DNA from: a bacterium
GTDB taxonomy: Bacteria; SM23-31; JAUVVT01
DNA: 5,722 bases
Assembly: GCA_030616165.1 (NCBI GenBank)
Contig: JAUWXV010000233.1
Span: 1-5,722, forward strand
Direction of reading: 5' to 3'
In this document: piece by piece, positions 1-5,643 of the stretch
How the letters are laid out: each line of letters opens with the position of its first letter
Position numbering within the stretch: the stretch's first letter is position 1
Position numbers and translations under genes: made by a program
Notes under the pieces: generated by a model
What the model saw: the letters and a program-made list of their open reading frames with translations, nothing else
Databases searched by the model: none
What the model was told of the DNA's origin: nothing

Positions 1-1
1 T

Positions 2-1240
2 AAAAAAACAGGAAAACTTGCACTCCTTGGAGGTCAACCAGTTCGGACCAAAGGATTTCCTCGCTGGCCTAACCCGGATGAAAAGACAGTTAAATCAATG
101 GTCGCTACAACAAGGAGTGGAATTTGGTGTAGAATTCAATCCAAGTCAGGTACAGTCCCGACTTTTGAAAAAAAGTTTGCAGAATTAATAGGAGTAAAAT
201 ACTGCGTAGCCACCGGCTCAGGAACTCAAGCTTTACACACGGCATTGGCAAGCCTTGGTGTTGACGGTGGAGATGAAGTTATTGTTCCACCTTATACAGA
301 TCCAGGCTCGATAGCTGCGATTTTCGTGTGTCCGGCTCTGCCGGTTATTATTGACATAGACCCGGAATCTTTTCAAATTGACCCTGATAAAATAGAAGAA
401 AGAATTAATGAAAATACGAAAGCGATTATGCCTGTACACATTATGGGACAACCTGCCGATATGGATAGAATTATGAATATCGCAAAAAAGCATAATTTGG
501 AGGTTGTAGAAGATACCTGTCAAGCACACCTTGCAGAATACAGAGGTAAAAAGTGCGGAACGATTGGTGAGTTAGGGTGTTTTAGTTTTCAAACAAGTAA
601 GGTTCTTGCTTGTGGAGAAGGGGGCGCAGTAATCGGAAATGACGAAGATATCATGGACAAATGTTACACTTTCCAGAATCGCGGGACATCACGAAGGGGA
701 ATTACTGAGGTTGGAGCACCAAAATACAGGATGAACGAATTTGAAGCAGCAGCATTACTTCCTCAGCTGGAAACTCTTGAAGAAATGTCTGTCAGGCGCA
801 ATGAAAACGCAGTCTATCTGACGTCAAAACTTAAAGATATTCCGGGTATTAATCCGCAAAAGTTATATGATGGTACAACAAGAGGAACTTATTATAAGTA
901 TGGATTTATATATAAAAAAGAACATTTTAACGATATTAATCGAAGTAAATTTCTAAGAGCCCTCAGAGCTGAAGGTATTTCCTGCAGTGGATATATTAAT
1001 TTTAGACTGGATAAAGAACCCTGGATTGAAAACGAATTAAATTCAAATACTTTTCGTAAACTTTATTCAAAAGAGAGACTTCAAAAATACCGCGAGGAAA
1101 ATAACTGTCCCAAGAACAATCAAATTTGCGATGAGATGGTTGTTTTCAGTCAGAATCAGCTTCTCGGACCGAAAGAGGATATGGATGATATTGCCAATGC
1201 TATCTCTAAAATCTACGACAATAGAGAACAACTGGCATAA
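2..1240 (+). CDS. DegT/DnrJ/EryC1/StrS-family PLP-dependent aminotransferase, 5' end outside window
   Basis: Members are cytoplasmic PLP enzymes that transfer an amino group, usually from glutamate or glutamine, to keto-sugars or keto-cyclitols. The first ATG in the window is at 98, but the frame is open to base 2. The codons before 98 encode KLALLGGQPVRTKGFPRWP, the usual N-terminal signature of this family, so the true start lies at or before the left edge. Numbering from the ATG at 98, the family landmarks are SGTQAL (41-46), the cofactor-ring aspartate in VVEDTCQAH (Asp139), the Schiff-base lysine in SFQTSKVLACGEGG (Lys168, codon 599-601), and the C-terminal LLGPKEDMDDIANAISKI block. Catalytic parts are complete and no frameshift is seen. 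Substrate cannot be told: scyllo-inosose, 3-keto and 4-keto sugar aminotransferases all share these motifs. It is followed 56 bp later by a ceramidase-like gene, probably in one transcript. Family certain, substrate unknown. Confidence 0.93.
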   Translation, partial: KKTGKLALLGGQPVRTKGFPRWPNPDEKTVKSMVATTRSGIWCRIQSKSGTVPTFEKKFAELIGVKYCVATGSGTQALHTALASLGVDGGDEVIVPPYTDPGSIAAIFVCPALPVIIDIDPESFQIDPDKIEERINENTKAIMPVHIMGQPADMDRIMNIAKKHNLEVVEDTCQAHLAEYRGKKCGTIGELGCFSFQTSKVLACGEGGAVIGNDEDIMDKCYTFQNRGTSRRGITEVGAPKYRMNEFEAAALLPQLETLEEMSVRRNENAVYLTSKLKDIPGINPQKLYDGTTRGTYYKYGFIYKKEHFNDINRSKFLRALRAEGISCSGYINFRLDKEPWIENELNSNTFRKLYSKERLQKYREENNCPKNNQICDEMVVFSQNQLLGPKEDMDDIANAISKIYDNREQLA

Positions 1241-1296
1241 TTGTAAAATATAAATTATTGAACTGCAATTATAGTGTTATCGATAGAAATAGTAAA

Positions 1297-2571
1297 ATGA
1301 AAACAAAAATAATTTTCAGAATCAATTTAATTCTATTTATTATTTTATTATCGGGTTTTTATCAGAAAATTTTTAGTGCTCTAAAAGGTGGAACTGCAAA
1401 GGTAAATATCACACCGCCTGTTGGAATCTGCTGGGCTTTTGATGATAAACCAATGGTTGATATTGCCGATGAACTCTATGCAAAAGCCCTGGTTCTGGAT
1501 GATGGATTTTCTAAAATTGCAATAATTTCCACAGATTTATTATGGATTCCTGGCAATATGACCTCAGAAATACGCCAGATTATAAAAGAAAAAACAGGTA
1601 TTCCTGAAATAAATATCCTTGTGTGTGCAACACATACTCACTATGTACCGAATATTTATTCGAGACATGTTACAACTTCGCCCATTGATACTTCTTATGT
1701 ACAAACACTTACCAAACAAATTGCAAGTGCAGTATTTATGGCTTATAAAAACATGAAAGATGTTAAAGTAGGTGCTACAAAAGGCGAGATTCCTGAAATT
1801 ATATATAACCGCCGAACAAAAAGGGCTGATGGAACTATACAAATGAGTTTTACGCTTCCACAGGATACTTCAGAACTGATATTTGGTCCTATTGATCCAG
1901 AAGTTGGCATAATTCGTATCGAAGATAATAATAGTAATATCCTTGCCTCAGTTATAAATTTTTCCTGCCATCCAACGAGTGCTGGTTATGAAGATATGTC
2001 GTATATTATTTCTGCTGATTATCCGGGATACACTACAAAGGTTATCGAGCAGATGGAGGGTGGAATTTGTCTTTTCACTCTTGGAACAGCAGGAGATATA
2101 GTTGTCATTGAGCGGGGTGAAAAGCAGCGTCAGCAAATAGGCACGGCTCTGGGGGCAGAGGCTTTAAGAAGAATTCAACGTGTTCCTACTACTGATGATG
2201 TTTCTATCAAGGTATTAAAAAAAAATGTAACACTTCCCTTAAAGAAAAAAATTTCGTCTGACAGTATCTTATACAGTGATTCAACGAAAAACTATATTAA
2301 TACTGAGATTCAGGCTTTTTCACTAGGGGATATTTATATTTTAGGACTTCCCGGTGAAAATTTGGTCGAATTGGGATTGGAGATAAAAAATAGATTTCGT
2401 GATAAAAACCTTTTTATTATCACTCTAAGCAATGATATAGTCGGATATGTCTGTCATAGTGAGGCATATGATGAGGGAGGATATGAGCCAACCAGAGGGA
2501 CAAATTTAGCAAAAGGTGCAGGTGAAATAATAATTCAGGAATCAGTTAATATTTTAAATCAACTCAAATAA
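1297..2571 (+). CDS. Secreted neutral/alkaline ceramidase N-terminal-domain-like hydrolase
   Basis: Predicted exported metal-dependent amidase-like protein of 424 residues. I chose the ATG at 1297 over an in-frame TTG at 1258 because it begins directly with a Sec signal peptide: MKTKIIFR, then a hydrophobic core at about residues 9-21, with cleavage near residue 28. No Shine-Dalgarno is evident at either start. Family landmarks in order are GGTAKVNITPPVG, CATHTH (His113, His115), NFSCHPT (His225), SADYPG (Asp241), GTAGD (Asp267), LPGE (Glu354) and GGYEP (Tyr396). The second HxH His, His225, Glu354 and Tyr396 match by order the two His, Glu and Tyr zinc ligands of Pseudomonas neutral ceramidase. 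The ceramidase hexapeptide GDVSPN with its catalytic Ser is here GDIVVI, so ceramide hydrolysis is doubtful. At 424 residues it also lacks the C-terminal domain of true ceramidases. Family assignment good, substrate unknown. Confidence 0.85.
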   Translation: MKTKIIFRINLILFIILLSGFYQKIFSALKGGTAKVNITPPVGICWAFDDKPMVDIADELYAKALVLDDGFSKIAIISTDLLWIPGNMTSEIRQIIKEKTGIPEINILVCATHTHYVPNIYSRHVTTSPIDTSYVQTLTKQIASAVFMAYKNMKDVKVGATKGEIPEIIYNRRTKRADGTIQMSFTLPQDTSELIFGPIDPEVGIIRIEDNNSNILASVINFSCHPTSAGYEDMSYIISADYPGYTTKVIEQMEGGICLFTLGTAGDIVVIERGEKQRQQIGTALGAEALRRIQRVPTTDDVSIKVLKKNVTLPLKKKISSDSILYSDSTKNYINTEIQAFSLGDIYILGLPGENLVELGLEIKNRFRDKNLFIITLSNDIVGYVCHSEAYDEGGYEPTRGTNLAKGAGEIIIQESVNILNQLK

Positions 2572-2627
2572 TTTTAATTTTGATATGTGGAAGGTAATAT
2601 TTTAAAATCGAAAGTTGAAAAAAATCG

Positions 2628-2688
2628 AATATGGATTCTTTGAAAGAGTGAGCATTTTTTGAGTTAATATTACATAAAAATCCATATT
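2628..2688. repeat. 10-bp perfect inverted repeat in the gap before the reductase gene
   Basis: AATATGGATT at 2628-2637 and its exact reverse complement AATCCATATT at 2679-2688 are separated by 41 bp. A further partial copy, AATATCCAT, follows at 2690-2698. The arms sit 33-93 bp upstream of the ATG at 2721, in the only sizeable gap of the three-gene cluster. They could be operator half-sites or simply AT-rich chance symmetry. The loop is too long and the stem too AT-rich for a terminator. I could not call a convincing promoter here: TTGAGT at 2659-2664 has only a weak partner (CATATT) 18 bp downstream. Confidence 0.4.
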
Positions 2689-2720
2689 TAATATCCATTT
2701 TAGATTAAAGGATTTATACC

Positions 2721-3941
2721 ATGAAATCGCCAACAAATAATAACAAATTAACGAGAAGACATTTCATAAAAAAAAGTTTATTTGGAACAGGCATTCTGAT
2801 AAATACAGGTAAATATTTTCAAATTAAAGGAAAAAAACTTGTCTCAAAAGAGATTGATATGAAATATAGAATACTTGGGAAATCCGGATTGAAGGTTTCT
2901 GAAATTGGTTTAGGAAGGTTAGAGACACAAGGTGAAAATGTTCTGAGCTATGCTTTCGACAGGGGAATTAATTATATCGACATGCCAGCAGAATATATAA
3001 AAGGCGAAGAAGGGAGAATGTTAAAATTAAAGAACAGAAGAGATAAGGTAATAATTGCCTCAAAGATTATAACTACACATAATTCAACAAAACAGGAAAC
3101 GATGAAATTAATTGAAAACGTATTGAAAAGAATTCAGACTGATTATATTGATATAATAATGATATACAATGTGGGTACTATTATCCGGAAACACGGAGTA
3201 ACAAAACATATTGAACGGCTTAAAAATGAAGATGTAATAGAGGCTGTAAATCAGGCTAAAAAAGATGGAAAAGTGAGGGCTTTCGGTATCAGTACTCACG
3301 GCGGAGATTTTAAGGACTATATAAACTATGCTATTGATTCCGGTCACTTTGACATGATTATGTTGAAATATAACTTTATGGCATTTCCAGAAGAAAAAGA
3401 ATTACTCAAAAAAGCTAAACAAAACAATGTCGGTTCCGTAGCAATTAAAGTAGTAGGGGGTGCATACGACCAGAAAATAAAAGGGTATGAAAAATCAAGA
3501 ACTCCTGAGTTCCGCAGAGCAGCAATCAAATGGGTTCTCTCAAATCCAAACATTACTAATCTTGTAATAAGGATGCCTACATTTGAAGAGGTGGATAACT
3601 GCATTAGAGCACTCGATGAAAAATATGGATATAACGACAGAATACTCCTTGAAAAATATGCCTCATCAGTCAAACCATATTACTGCAGATGGTGCAGTAC
3701 ATGTACACAGGCTTGTCCTTATGATGTATCTATTCCAGACATCCAGAGATATCTAATGTATTTCACAAACTTTGAATACAAAGAAGAGGCAGTGGAAAAA
3801 TATGCTGATTTACTTCCTGAACAAAAAGCTGATTGCTGTTTTAATTGTAATGCTCCTTGTGAAAACAAATGTCTCAACAACATACCTATAAAAGAAATCC
3901 TAACCGAAGCACATGAAATTCTTTCTATAAAAACTTTATAA
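2721..3941 (+). CDS. Tat-exported aldo/keto reductase with C-terminal 4Fe-4S ferredoxin-like domain
   Basis: Predicted oxidoreductase of 406 residues. The start is supported by AAAGGA at 2707-2712, eight bases before the ATG. Residues 11-20 (TRRHFIKKSL) give a twin-arginine motif followed by a short, weak hydrophobic stretch, implying folded, cofactor-loaded export or membrane tethering. An aldo/keto reductase barrel begins at Met47 (MKYRILGKSGLKVSEIGLG) and runs to about residue 300. Tetrad residues Asp87, Tyr92 and Lys115 are present, but the expected His is Tyr149 (IIMIYN). The C-terminus has CxxCxxCxxxCP (Cys322, 325, 328, 332) and a second group (Cys372/373, 376, 380, 384) with Leu instead of Pro after the last Cys, suggesting two Fe-S clusters. 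The layout resembles predicted AKR-ferredoxin oxidoreductases of the COG1453 type. Substrate unknown. The neighbouring genes suggest a sugar or cyclitol derivative. Confidence 0.92.
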   Translation: MKSPTNNNKLTRRHFIKKSLFGTGILINTGKYFQIKGKKLVSKEIDMKYRILGKSGLKVSEIGLGRLETQGENVLSYAFDRGINYIDMPAEYIKGEEGRMLKLKNRRDKVIIASKIITTHNSTKQETMKLIENVLKRIQTDYIDIIMIYNVGTIIRKHGVTKHIERLKNEDVIEAVNQAKKDGKVRAFGISTHGGDFKDYINYAIDSGHFDMIMLKYNFMAFPEEKELLKKAKQNNVGSVAIKVVGGAYDQKIKGYEKSRTPEFRRAAIKWVLSNPNITNLVIRMPTFEEVDNCIRALDEKYGYNDRILLEKYASSVKPYYCRWCSTCTQACPYDVSIPDIQRYLMYFTNFEYKEEAVEKYADLLPEQKADCCFNCNAPCENKCLNNIPIKEILTEAHEILSIKTL

Positions 3942-4077
3942 ACTGCTATTTCTAATTAATGCCAATCAAATCCCGACTGAAAAAAAGCTGGAGTATTCCG
4001 ACACAAATAGACACAAAATCGAAAAAGACAACATGTCTTTCGTGCCAAGAAAAGCAGTAAGCAATTAATTTTATTAG
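3942..4077. other. Gap between reductase gene and tRNA, with GACACAAA repeats
   Basis: No supported gene. Two direct copies of GACACAAA lie at 4000-4007 and 4010-4017 (10-bp period), with a third on the other side of the tRNA at 4281-4288. The 10-bp spacing places the two copies on the same face of the helix, as protein-binding sites often are. Recombinase arm-type sites are one possibility. A 33-codon reading frame (3959-4060) lacks a ribosome-binding site and is not called. Confidence 0.3.
4024..4040 (-). terminator. Possible weak terminator hairpin 3' of tRNA-Pro
   Basis: On the minus strand, 37 bases beyond the tRNA 3' end, AAAGACA - TGT - TGTCTTT forms a 7-bp stem that runs into TTTTTCGATTTTG. 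Position and U-run suit termination of the tRNA transcript. The stem has only two G-C pairs, so it would be weak. No other terminator-like hairpin lies between the tRNA and the convergent reductase gene. Confidence 0.35.
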
Positions 4078-4152
4078 TCGGGGCGGGCGGATTTGAACCG
4101 CCGACCTCATGCTCCCGAAGCATGCGCGCTGACCAAGCTGCGCTACGCCCCG
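4078..4152 (-). tRNA. tRNA-Pro (anticodon CGG)
   Basis: A complete 75-nt cloverleaf reads from 4152 down to 4078. The acceptor stem is a perfect CGGGGCG/CGCCCCG. The D-arm is GCGC-AGCTTGGTCA-GCGC. The anticodon stem CATGC/GCATG encloses loop TTCGGGA (anticodon CGG, reads CCG), and the T-arm is GGCGG-TTCAAAT-CCGCC. The C1-G72 pair with discriminator A73 is typical of bacterial tRNA-Pro. CCA is not encoded (CTA follows) and must be added post-transcriptionally. The 5' half (4116-4152) is repeated at 4212-4248, so this gene appears to be the integration site of the element to its right. The gene itself is intact. Confidence 0.97.
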
Positions 4153-4181
4153 CGTTGTTCCTAAATAAGATTGATTTTTAT

Positions 4182-4202
4182 AAAATATATTTCATATATT
4201 TT
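4182..4202. repeat. AT-only hairpin between tRNA and its partial copy
   Basis: AAAATATAT (4182-4190) and ATATATTTT (4194-4202) form a perfect 9-bp dyad with a TTC loop. It lies in the 59-bp spacer that must also carry the tRNA promoter on the minus strand. With no G-C pairs it is not a convincing terminator. Easy melting or a protein-binding dyad is possible, but low-complexity sequence gives such symmetry by chance. Confidence 0.3.
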
Positions 4203-4211
4203 TACTGATAA

Positions 4212-4248
4212 CGAAGCATGCGCGCTGACCAAGCTGCGCTACGCCCCG
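4212..4248 (-). repeat. 37-bp perfect copy of the tRNA-Pro 5' half (putative att site)
   Basis: Bases 4212-4248 are identical to 4116-4152, the first 37 nucleotides of the tRNA-Pro gene: acceptor 5' strand, D-arm, 5' side of the anticodon stem, and loop through the second anticodon base. Identity ends sharply on both sides (4115 c versus 4211 a; 4153 c versus 4249 a). The T-arm and 3' half are absent, so it cannot give a tRNA. A break inside the anticodon loop is a known crossover sublocation for tyrosine recombinases, and the recombinase gene 107 bp away supports an attachment-site origin. Duplication of the 5' rather than the 3' half is the less common arrangement. Confidence 0.9.
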
Positions 4249-4354
4249 ATAAATAAAATTAAAAATTTACGACTTTTTCTGACACAAAAAGCATGCGTTC
4301 CTGAGGGGGACCTTGCCAATTCTTGCCATTTTTTATGGATTCCTTGTTAATTTT
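4249..4354. other. Spacer between att-like repeat and recombinase stop, with short repeats
   Basis: No gene is seen. It contains GACACAAA (4281-4288), matching the pair left of the tRNA, the palindrome GCATGC within AAGCATGCG (also in the tRNA anticodon stem), and two CTTGCCA direct repeats at 4312-4318 and 4322-4328 (10-bp period). Short repeats beside an att core are what recombinase arm sites look like, but no binding site can be proven here. I see no terminator for the recombinase gene. Confidence 0.3.
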
Positions 4355-5050
4355 TCAGTCAATTTTTGGTATTACATTAAGAACGTTTCTGTAATGCATT
4401 GGATCATAAGTAACATACCTATCTGTTGTTTCTCTATCCCTATGTCCAAGAAGAAGCCTTACAATGTCCAGACTAACACCTGATTTGTGCAGCCATGTTG
4501 CAAATACATGTCTAAGGTCATGGAACCGTAATTTCTTTCCACCAACTGTTAAACTCGTTTTTCTAACTGCACGGTCAAAAGTTTTTAAAATAGAATAGTA
4601 TCGAGTATTAGTATGAGGATTTAAAAATACATATCCTTTTTCTCTATTTCCAATAGCTCGCTTCAAAACCTCAATTGCGAGAGGATAGAGTGGAAATTTT
4701 TCTGTTCTTCCTCCCTTAATGACTAACTCTGCTTCACCGGTTGGAGTTAAATCATGAAACTTGATCGATTCAATCTTCAGTCCAAGAATGTTCTCTTTAC
4801 GGAATCCTGAATAAATAGCAAACTCTACAATATTAGCCATCTGCTTTGAACCATGCCATTCAATGAACACTGGAAATAGCTCTTTAAGTGTTATCTTTCG
4901 TGCTCGCTCGATCTGTTTAGCTTTTTCCATTTCAGATTCCGGATCTTTACCTTCCATTAACCAGTCATTGAATTTTATTGCCATGCGTTGTGCATTTTGA
5001 AGGTTATTTCCTGCCGATAATCGCCTCCTTTCAGCGCATGGCCTCCACAA
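4355..5050 (-). CDS. Tyrosine recombinase/integrase lacking its core-binding domain (probable inactive remnant)
   Basis: Phage-type integrase family, which recombines att sites. The catalytic domain is complete (numbered from the TTG at 5050): Arg84 in YSGFRKENILGL, Lys112 in VIKGGRTEK, His177 and Arg180 in HDLRH, His203 in LLGH, and the nucleophile Tyr212 in TTDRYV. Residues 9-66 (RRLSAGNN to KITLKELFPVFIEWHG) resemble the end of a P4-like arm-binding domain and the linker into the core-binding domain. At Gln70/Met71 (about 4840) the sequence jumps directly to the catalytic domain, so roughly 100 residues are missing in frame. The extreme N-terminus is missing too, because a stop codon directly precedes the TTG. 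At 231 residues it is far below the usual 350-420. An ATG at 4984 is an alternative start. Family certain. Loss of function is inferred. Confidence 0.85.
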   Translation of the reverse strand: MWRPCAERRRLSAGNNLQNAQRMAIKFNDWLMEGKDPESEMEKAKQIERARKITLKELFPVFIEWHGSKQMANIVEFAIYSGFRKENILGLKIESIKFHDLTPTGEAELVIKGGRTEKFPLYPLAIEVLKRAIGNREKGYVFLNPHTNTRYYSILKTFDRAVRKTSLTVGGKKLRFHDLRHVFATWLHKSGVSLDIVRLLLGHRDRETTDRYVTYDPMHYRNVLNVIPKID

Positions 5051-5066
5051 TTATAATATATGGAGG
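5042..5066. repeat. Short inverted repeat CCTCCA/TGGAGG before the recombinase frame
   Basis: CCTCCA (5042-5047) and TGGAGG (5061-5066) flank 13 AT-rich bases, spanning the gap between the helix-turn-helix gene and the recombinase frame and overlapping the TTG. In minus-strand RNA the downstream arm places TGGAGG just inside the recombinase frame, so a hairpin could mask any ribosome entry there. It may also simply mark a deletion joint. Weak evidence. Confidence 0.25.
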
Positions 5067-5079
5067 TAAAAGATAAATA

Positions 5080-5355
5080 TCAAGAATTTCTTGGAAGAAG
5101 TATCAACTCATTATTTAATTTCTTTTTACTCTTAGTATTATTTAGCAAGTAAAATTTATTTAAGAATTCATCAAGGTCATCTTTTCGAATACGACGGAAA
5201 CGATGATGTCCTATACCTCTACTTGGTAATTCTTCATATGGCAACATTCCCTTAGCAAGCCAGTTTTTAATGGTACTCTGACTAACACATGCATATTCTG
5301 CAGCTTCTGAAAGTGTAAATGCTCGTTTTTCTTTTGACTTTTGATAGTTAAACAT
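5080..5355 (-). CDS. Excisionase-family helix-turn-helix DNA-binding protein
   Basis: Small DNA-binding protein of 91 residues. Residues 12-35 (AFTLSEAAEYACVSQSTIKNW onward) form a MerR/excisionase-type helix-turn-helix, with recognition helix about SQSTIKNWLAKG. A basic wing (GIGHHRFRRIRK, 47-58) and the typical closing helix DDLDEFLNKF (59-68) follow, then a Lys/Asn-rich tail. Such proteins bend att DNA to favour excision or act as regulators of element genes. The start is the ATG at 5353-5355. The Shine-Dalgarno is poor, and TATAAT on the minus strand at 5374-5379 is a possible -10 without a good -35. The gene ends 29 bp before the recombinase frame on the same strand, the usual xis-int order. 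Alternatives are a MerR-like transcription factor or an orphan antitoxin-like regulator. It appears intact. Confidence 0.85.
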   Translation of the reverse strand: MFNYQKSKEKRAFTLSEAAEYACVSQSTIKNWLAKGMLPYEELPSRGIGHHRFRRIRKDDLDEFLNKFYLLNNTKSKKKLNNELILLPRNS

Positions 5356-5422
5356 TTGTTTTCAAAAATAGATATTATAATTTTTTTATTTATTTCGATT
5401 TGATAAATTGCCATACACCTTA

Positions 5423-5443
5423 CCCCGAAGCAGAGCTTCGAGG
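5423..5443. repeat. REP-like hairpin CGAAGC-AGA-GCTTCG
   Basis: CGAAGC (5426-5431), loop AGA, and GCTTCG (5435-5440) make a perfect 6-bp stem. After one C/A mismatch two more pairs (CC/GG) extend it to 5423-5443. It is the most GC-rich patch in its surroundings. Its compact form resembles dispersed REP palindromes. No U-run follows on the + strand (AGGAATTG) or the minus strand, so it is not a normal terminator. Only one copy is in the window. Confidence 0.55.
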
Positions 5444-5472
5444 AATTGTTTTGATTAAATAAAGAAACAGTA

Positions 5473-5643
5473 ATGAAAGAACTCACAAGCTGGAGAATGA
5501 ATTTCAATGAGATTATCGAGCCGAGTGATAAGGATCTTTTGGATATGAAGAGGGCTTTTTTATTTTGTTTTGTGGGAAAAAAGTGCCAAAATTCCCATTT
5601 TTCCCATATATGTGAGTTTTTGGGAATTTTGTGCCAGGGTTAA
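5473..5643 (+). CDS. Doubtful small ORF or gene remnant (56 codons)
   Basis: The frame starts ATG at 5473 and ends TAA at 5641-5643. The first 29 residues (MKELTSWRMNFNEIIEPSDK and on) look protein-like, with mixed charge and spaced hydrophobics. The rest is Cys/Phe-rich and is simply the translation of the inverted-repeat block at 5573-5631. No Shine-Dalgarno is visible and no family is recognised. It may be the N-terminal stub of a gene cut by rearrangement, divergent from the excisionase-like gene, or no gene at all. Confidence 0.2.
   Translation: MKELTSWRMNFNEIIEPSDKDLLDMKRAFLFCFVGKKCQNSHFSHICEFLGILCQG
5573..5631. repeat. Two interleaved perfect inverted repeats built on TTCCCA/TGGGAA
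   Basis: Four hexamers lie within 54 bp: TGGGAA at 5573, TTCCCA at 5592, TTCCCA at 5601 and TGGGAA at 5621. Arm TGGGAAAAA (5573-5581) pairs with TTTTTCCCA (5598-5606), 9 bp. Arm CAAAATTCCCA (5587-5597) pairs with TGGGAATTTTG (5621-5631), 11 bp. The arms overlap in order A-B-C-D with A:C and B:D pairs, so the two hairpins cannot both form as simple stems except as a pseudoknot. Direct GTGCCA copies at 5583 and 5631 accompany them. Possible operator cluster or RNA switch/pseudoknot. Confidence 0.6.

Noticed and set aside
1258-1296. TTG start at 1258 for the ceramidase-like protein
   Set aside because: It would add 13 mostly polar residues before a standard Sec signal peptide. The ATG at 1297 begins with the signal peptide itself.
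3959-4060. 33-codon + strand ORF (MPIKSRLKKSWS... with a CxxC near the end)
   Set aside because: No Shine-Dalgarno, very short, and it overlaps the GACACAAA repeats and the hairpin 3' of the tRNA. No family recognised.
5023-5029. GGAGG-like Shine-Dalgarno on the minus strand inside the recombinase frame
   Set aside because: No start codon of any usual type follows at suitable distance in the recombinase frame. It falls within the arm-binding-like coding segment.
5031-5040. TCAGCGCATG near the recombinase start, similar to the tRNA segment TCAGCGCGCATG
   Set aside because: Needs a 2-bp gap, and no further similarity extends either way. Probably chance.
5060-5152. Short + strand ORF (MEVKDKYQEF...) with GGAGG nearby
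   Set aside because: It lies antisense to the 3' end of the excisionase-like gene, and the GGAGG is inside the frame rather than before the ATG.
5424-5432. CCCGAAGCA shared with the tRNA anticodon region (4114-4122), as a possible third att core
   Set aside because: Only nine bases match, and here they are part of a self-complementary hairpin that explains them. Flanks do not match the tRNA.
5211-5507. 98-codon minus-strand ORF overlapping the excisionase-like gene
   Set aside because: Different frame from the gene with a clear helix-turn-helix domain. Composition is low-complexity and no motif is seen, so it is a shadow frame.
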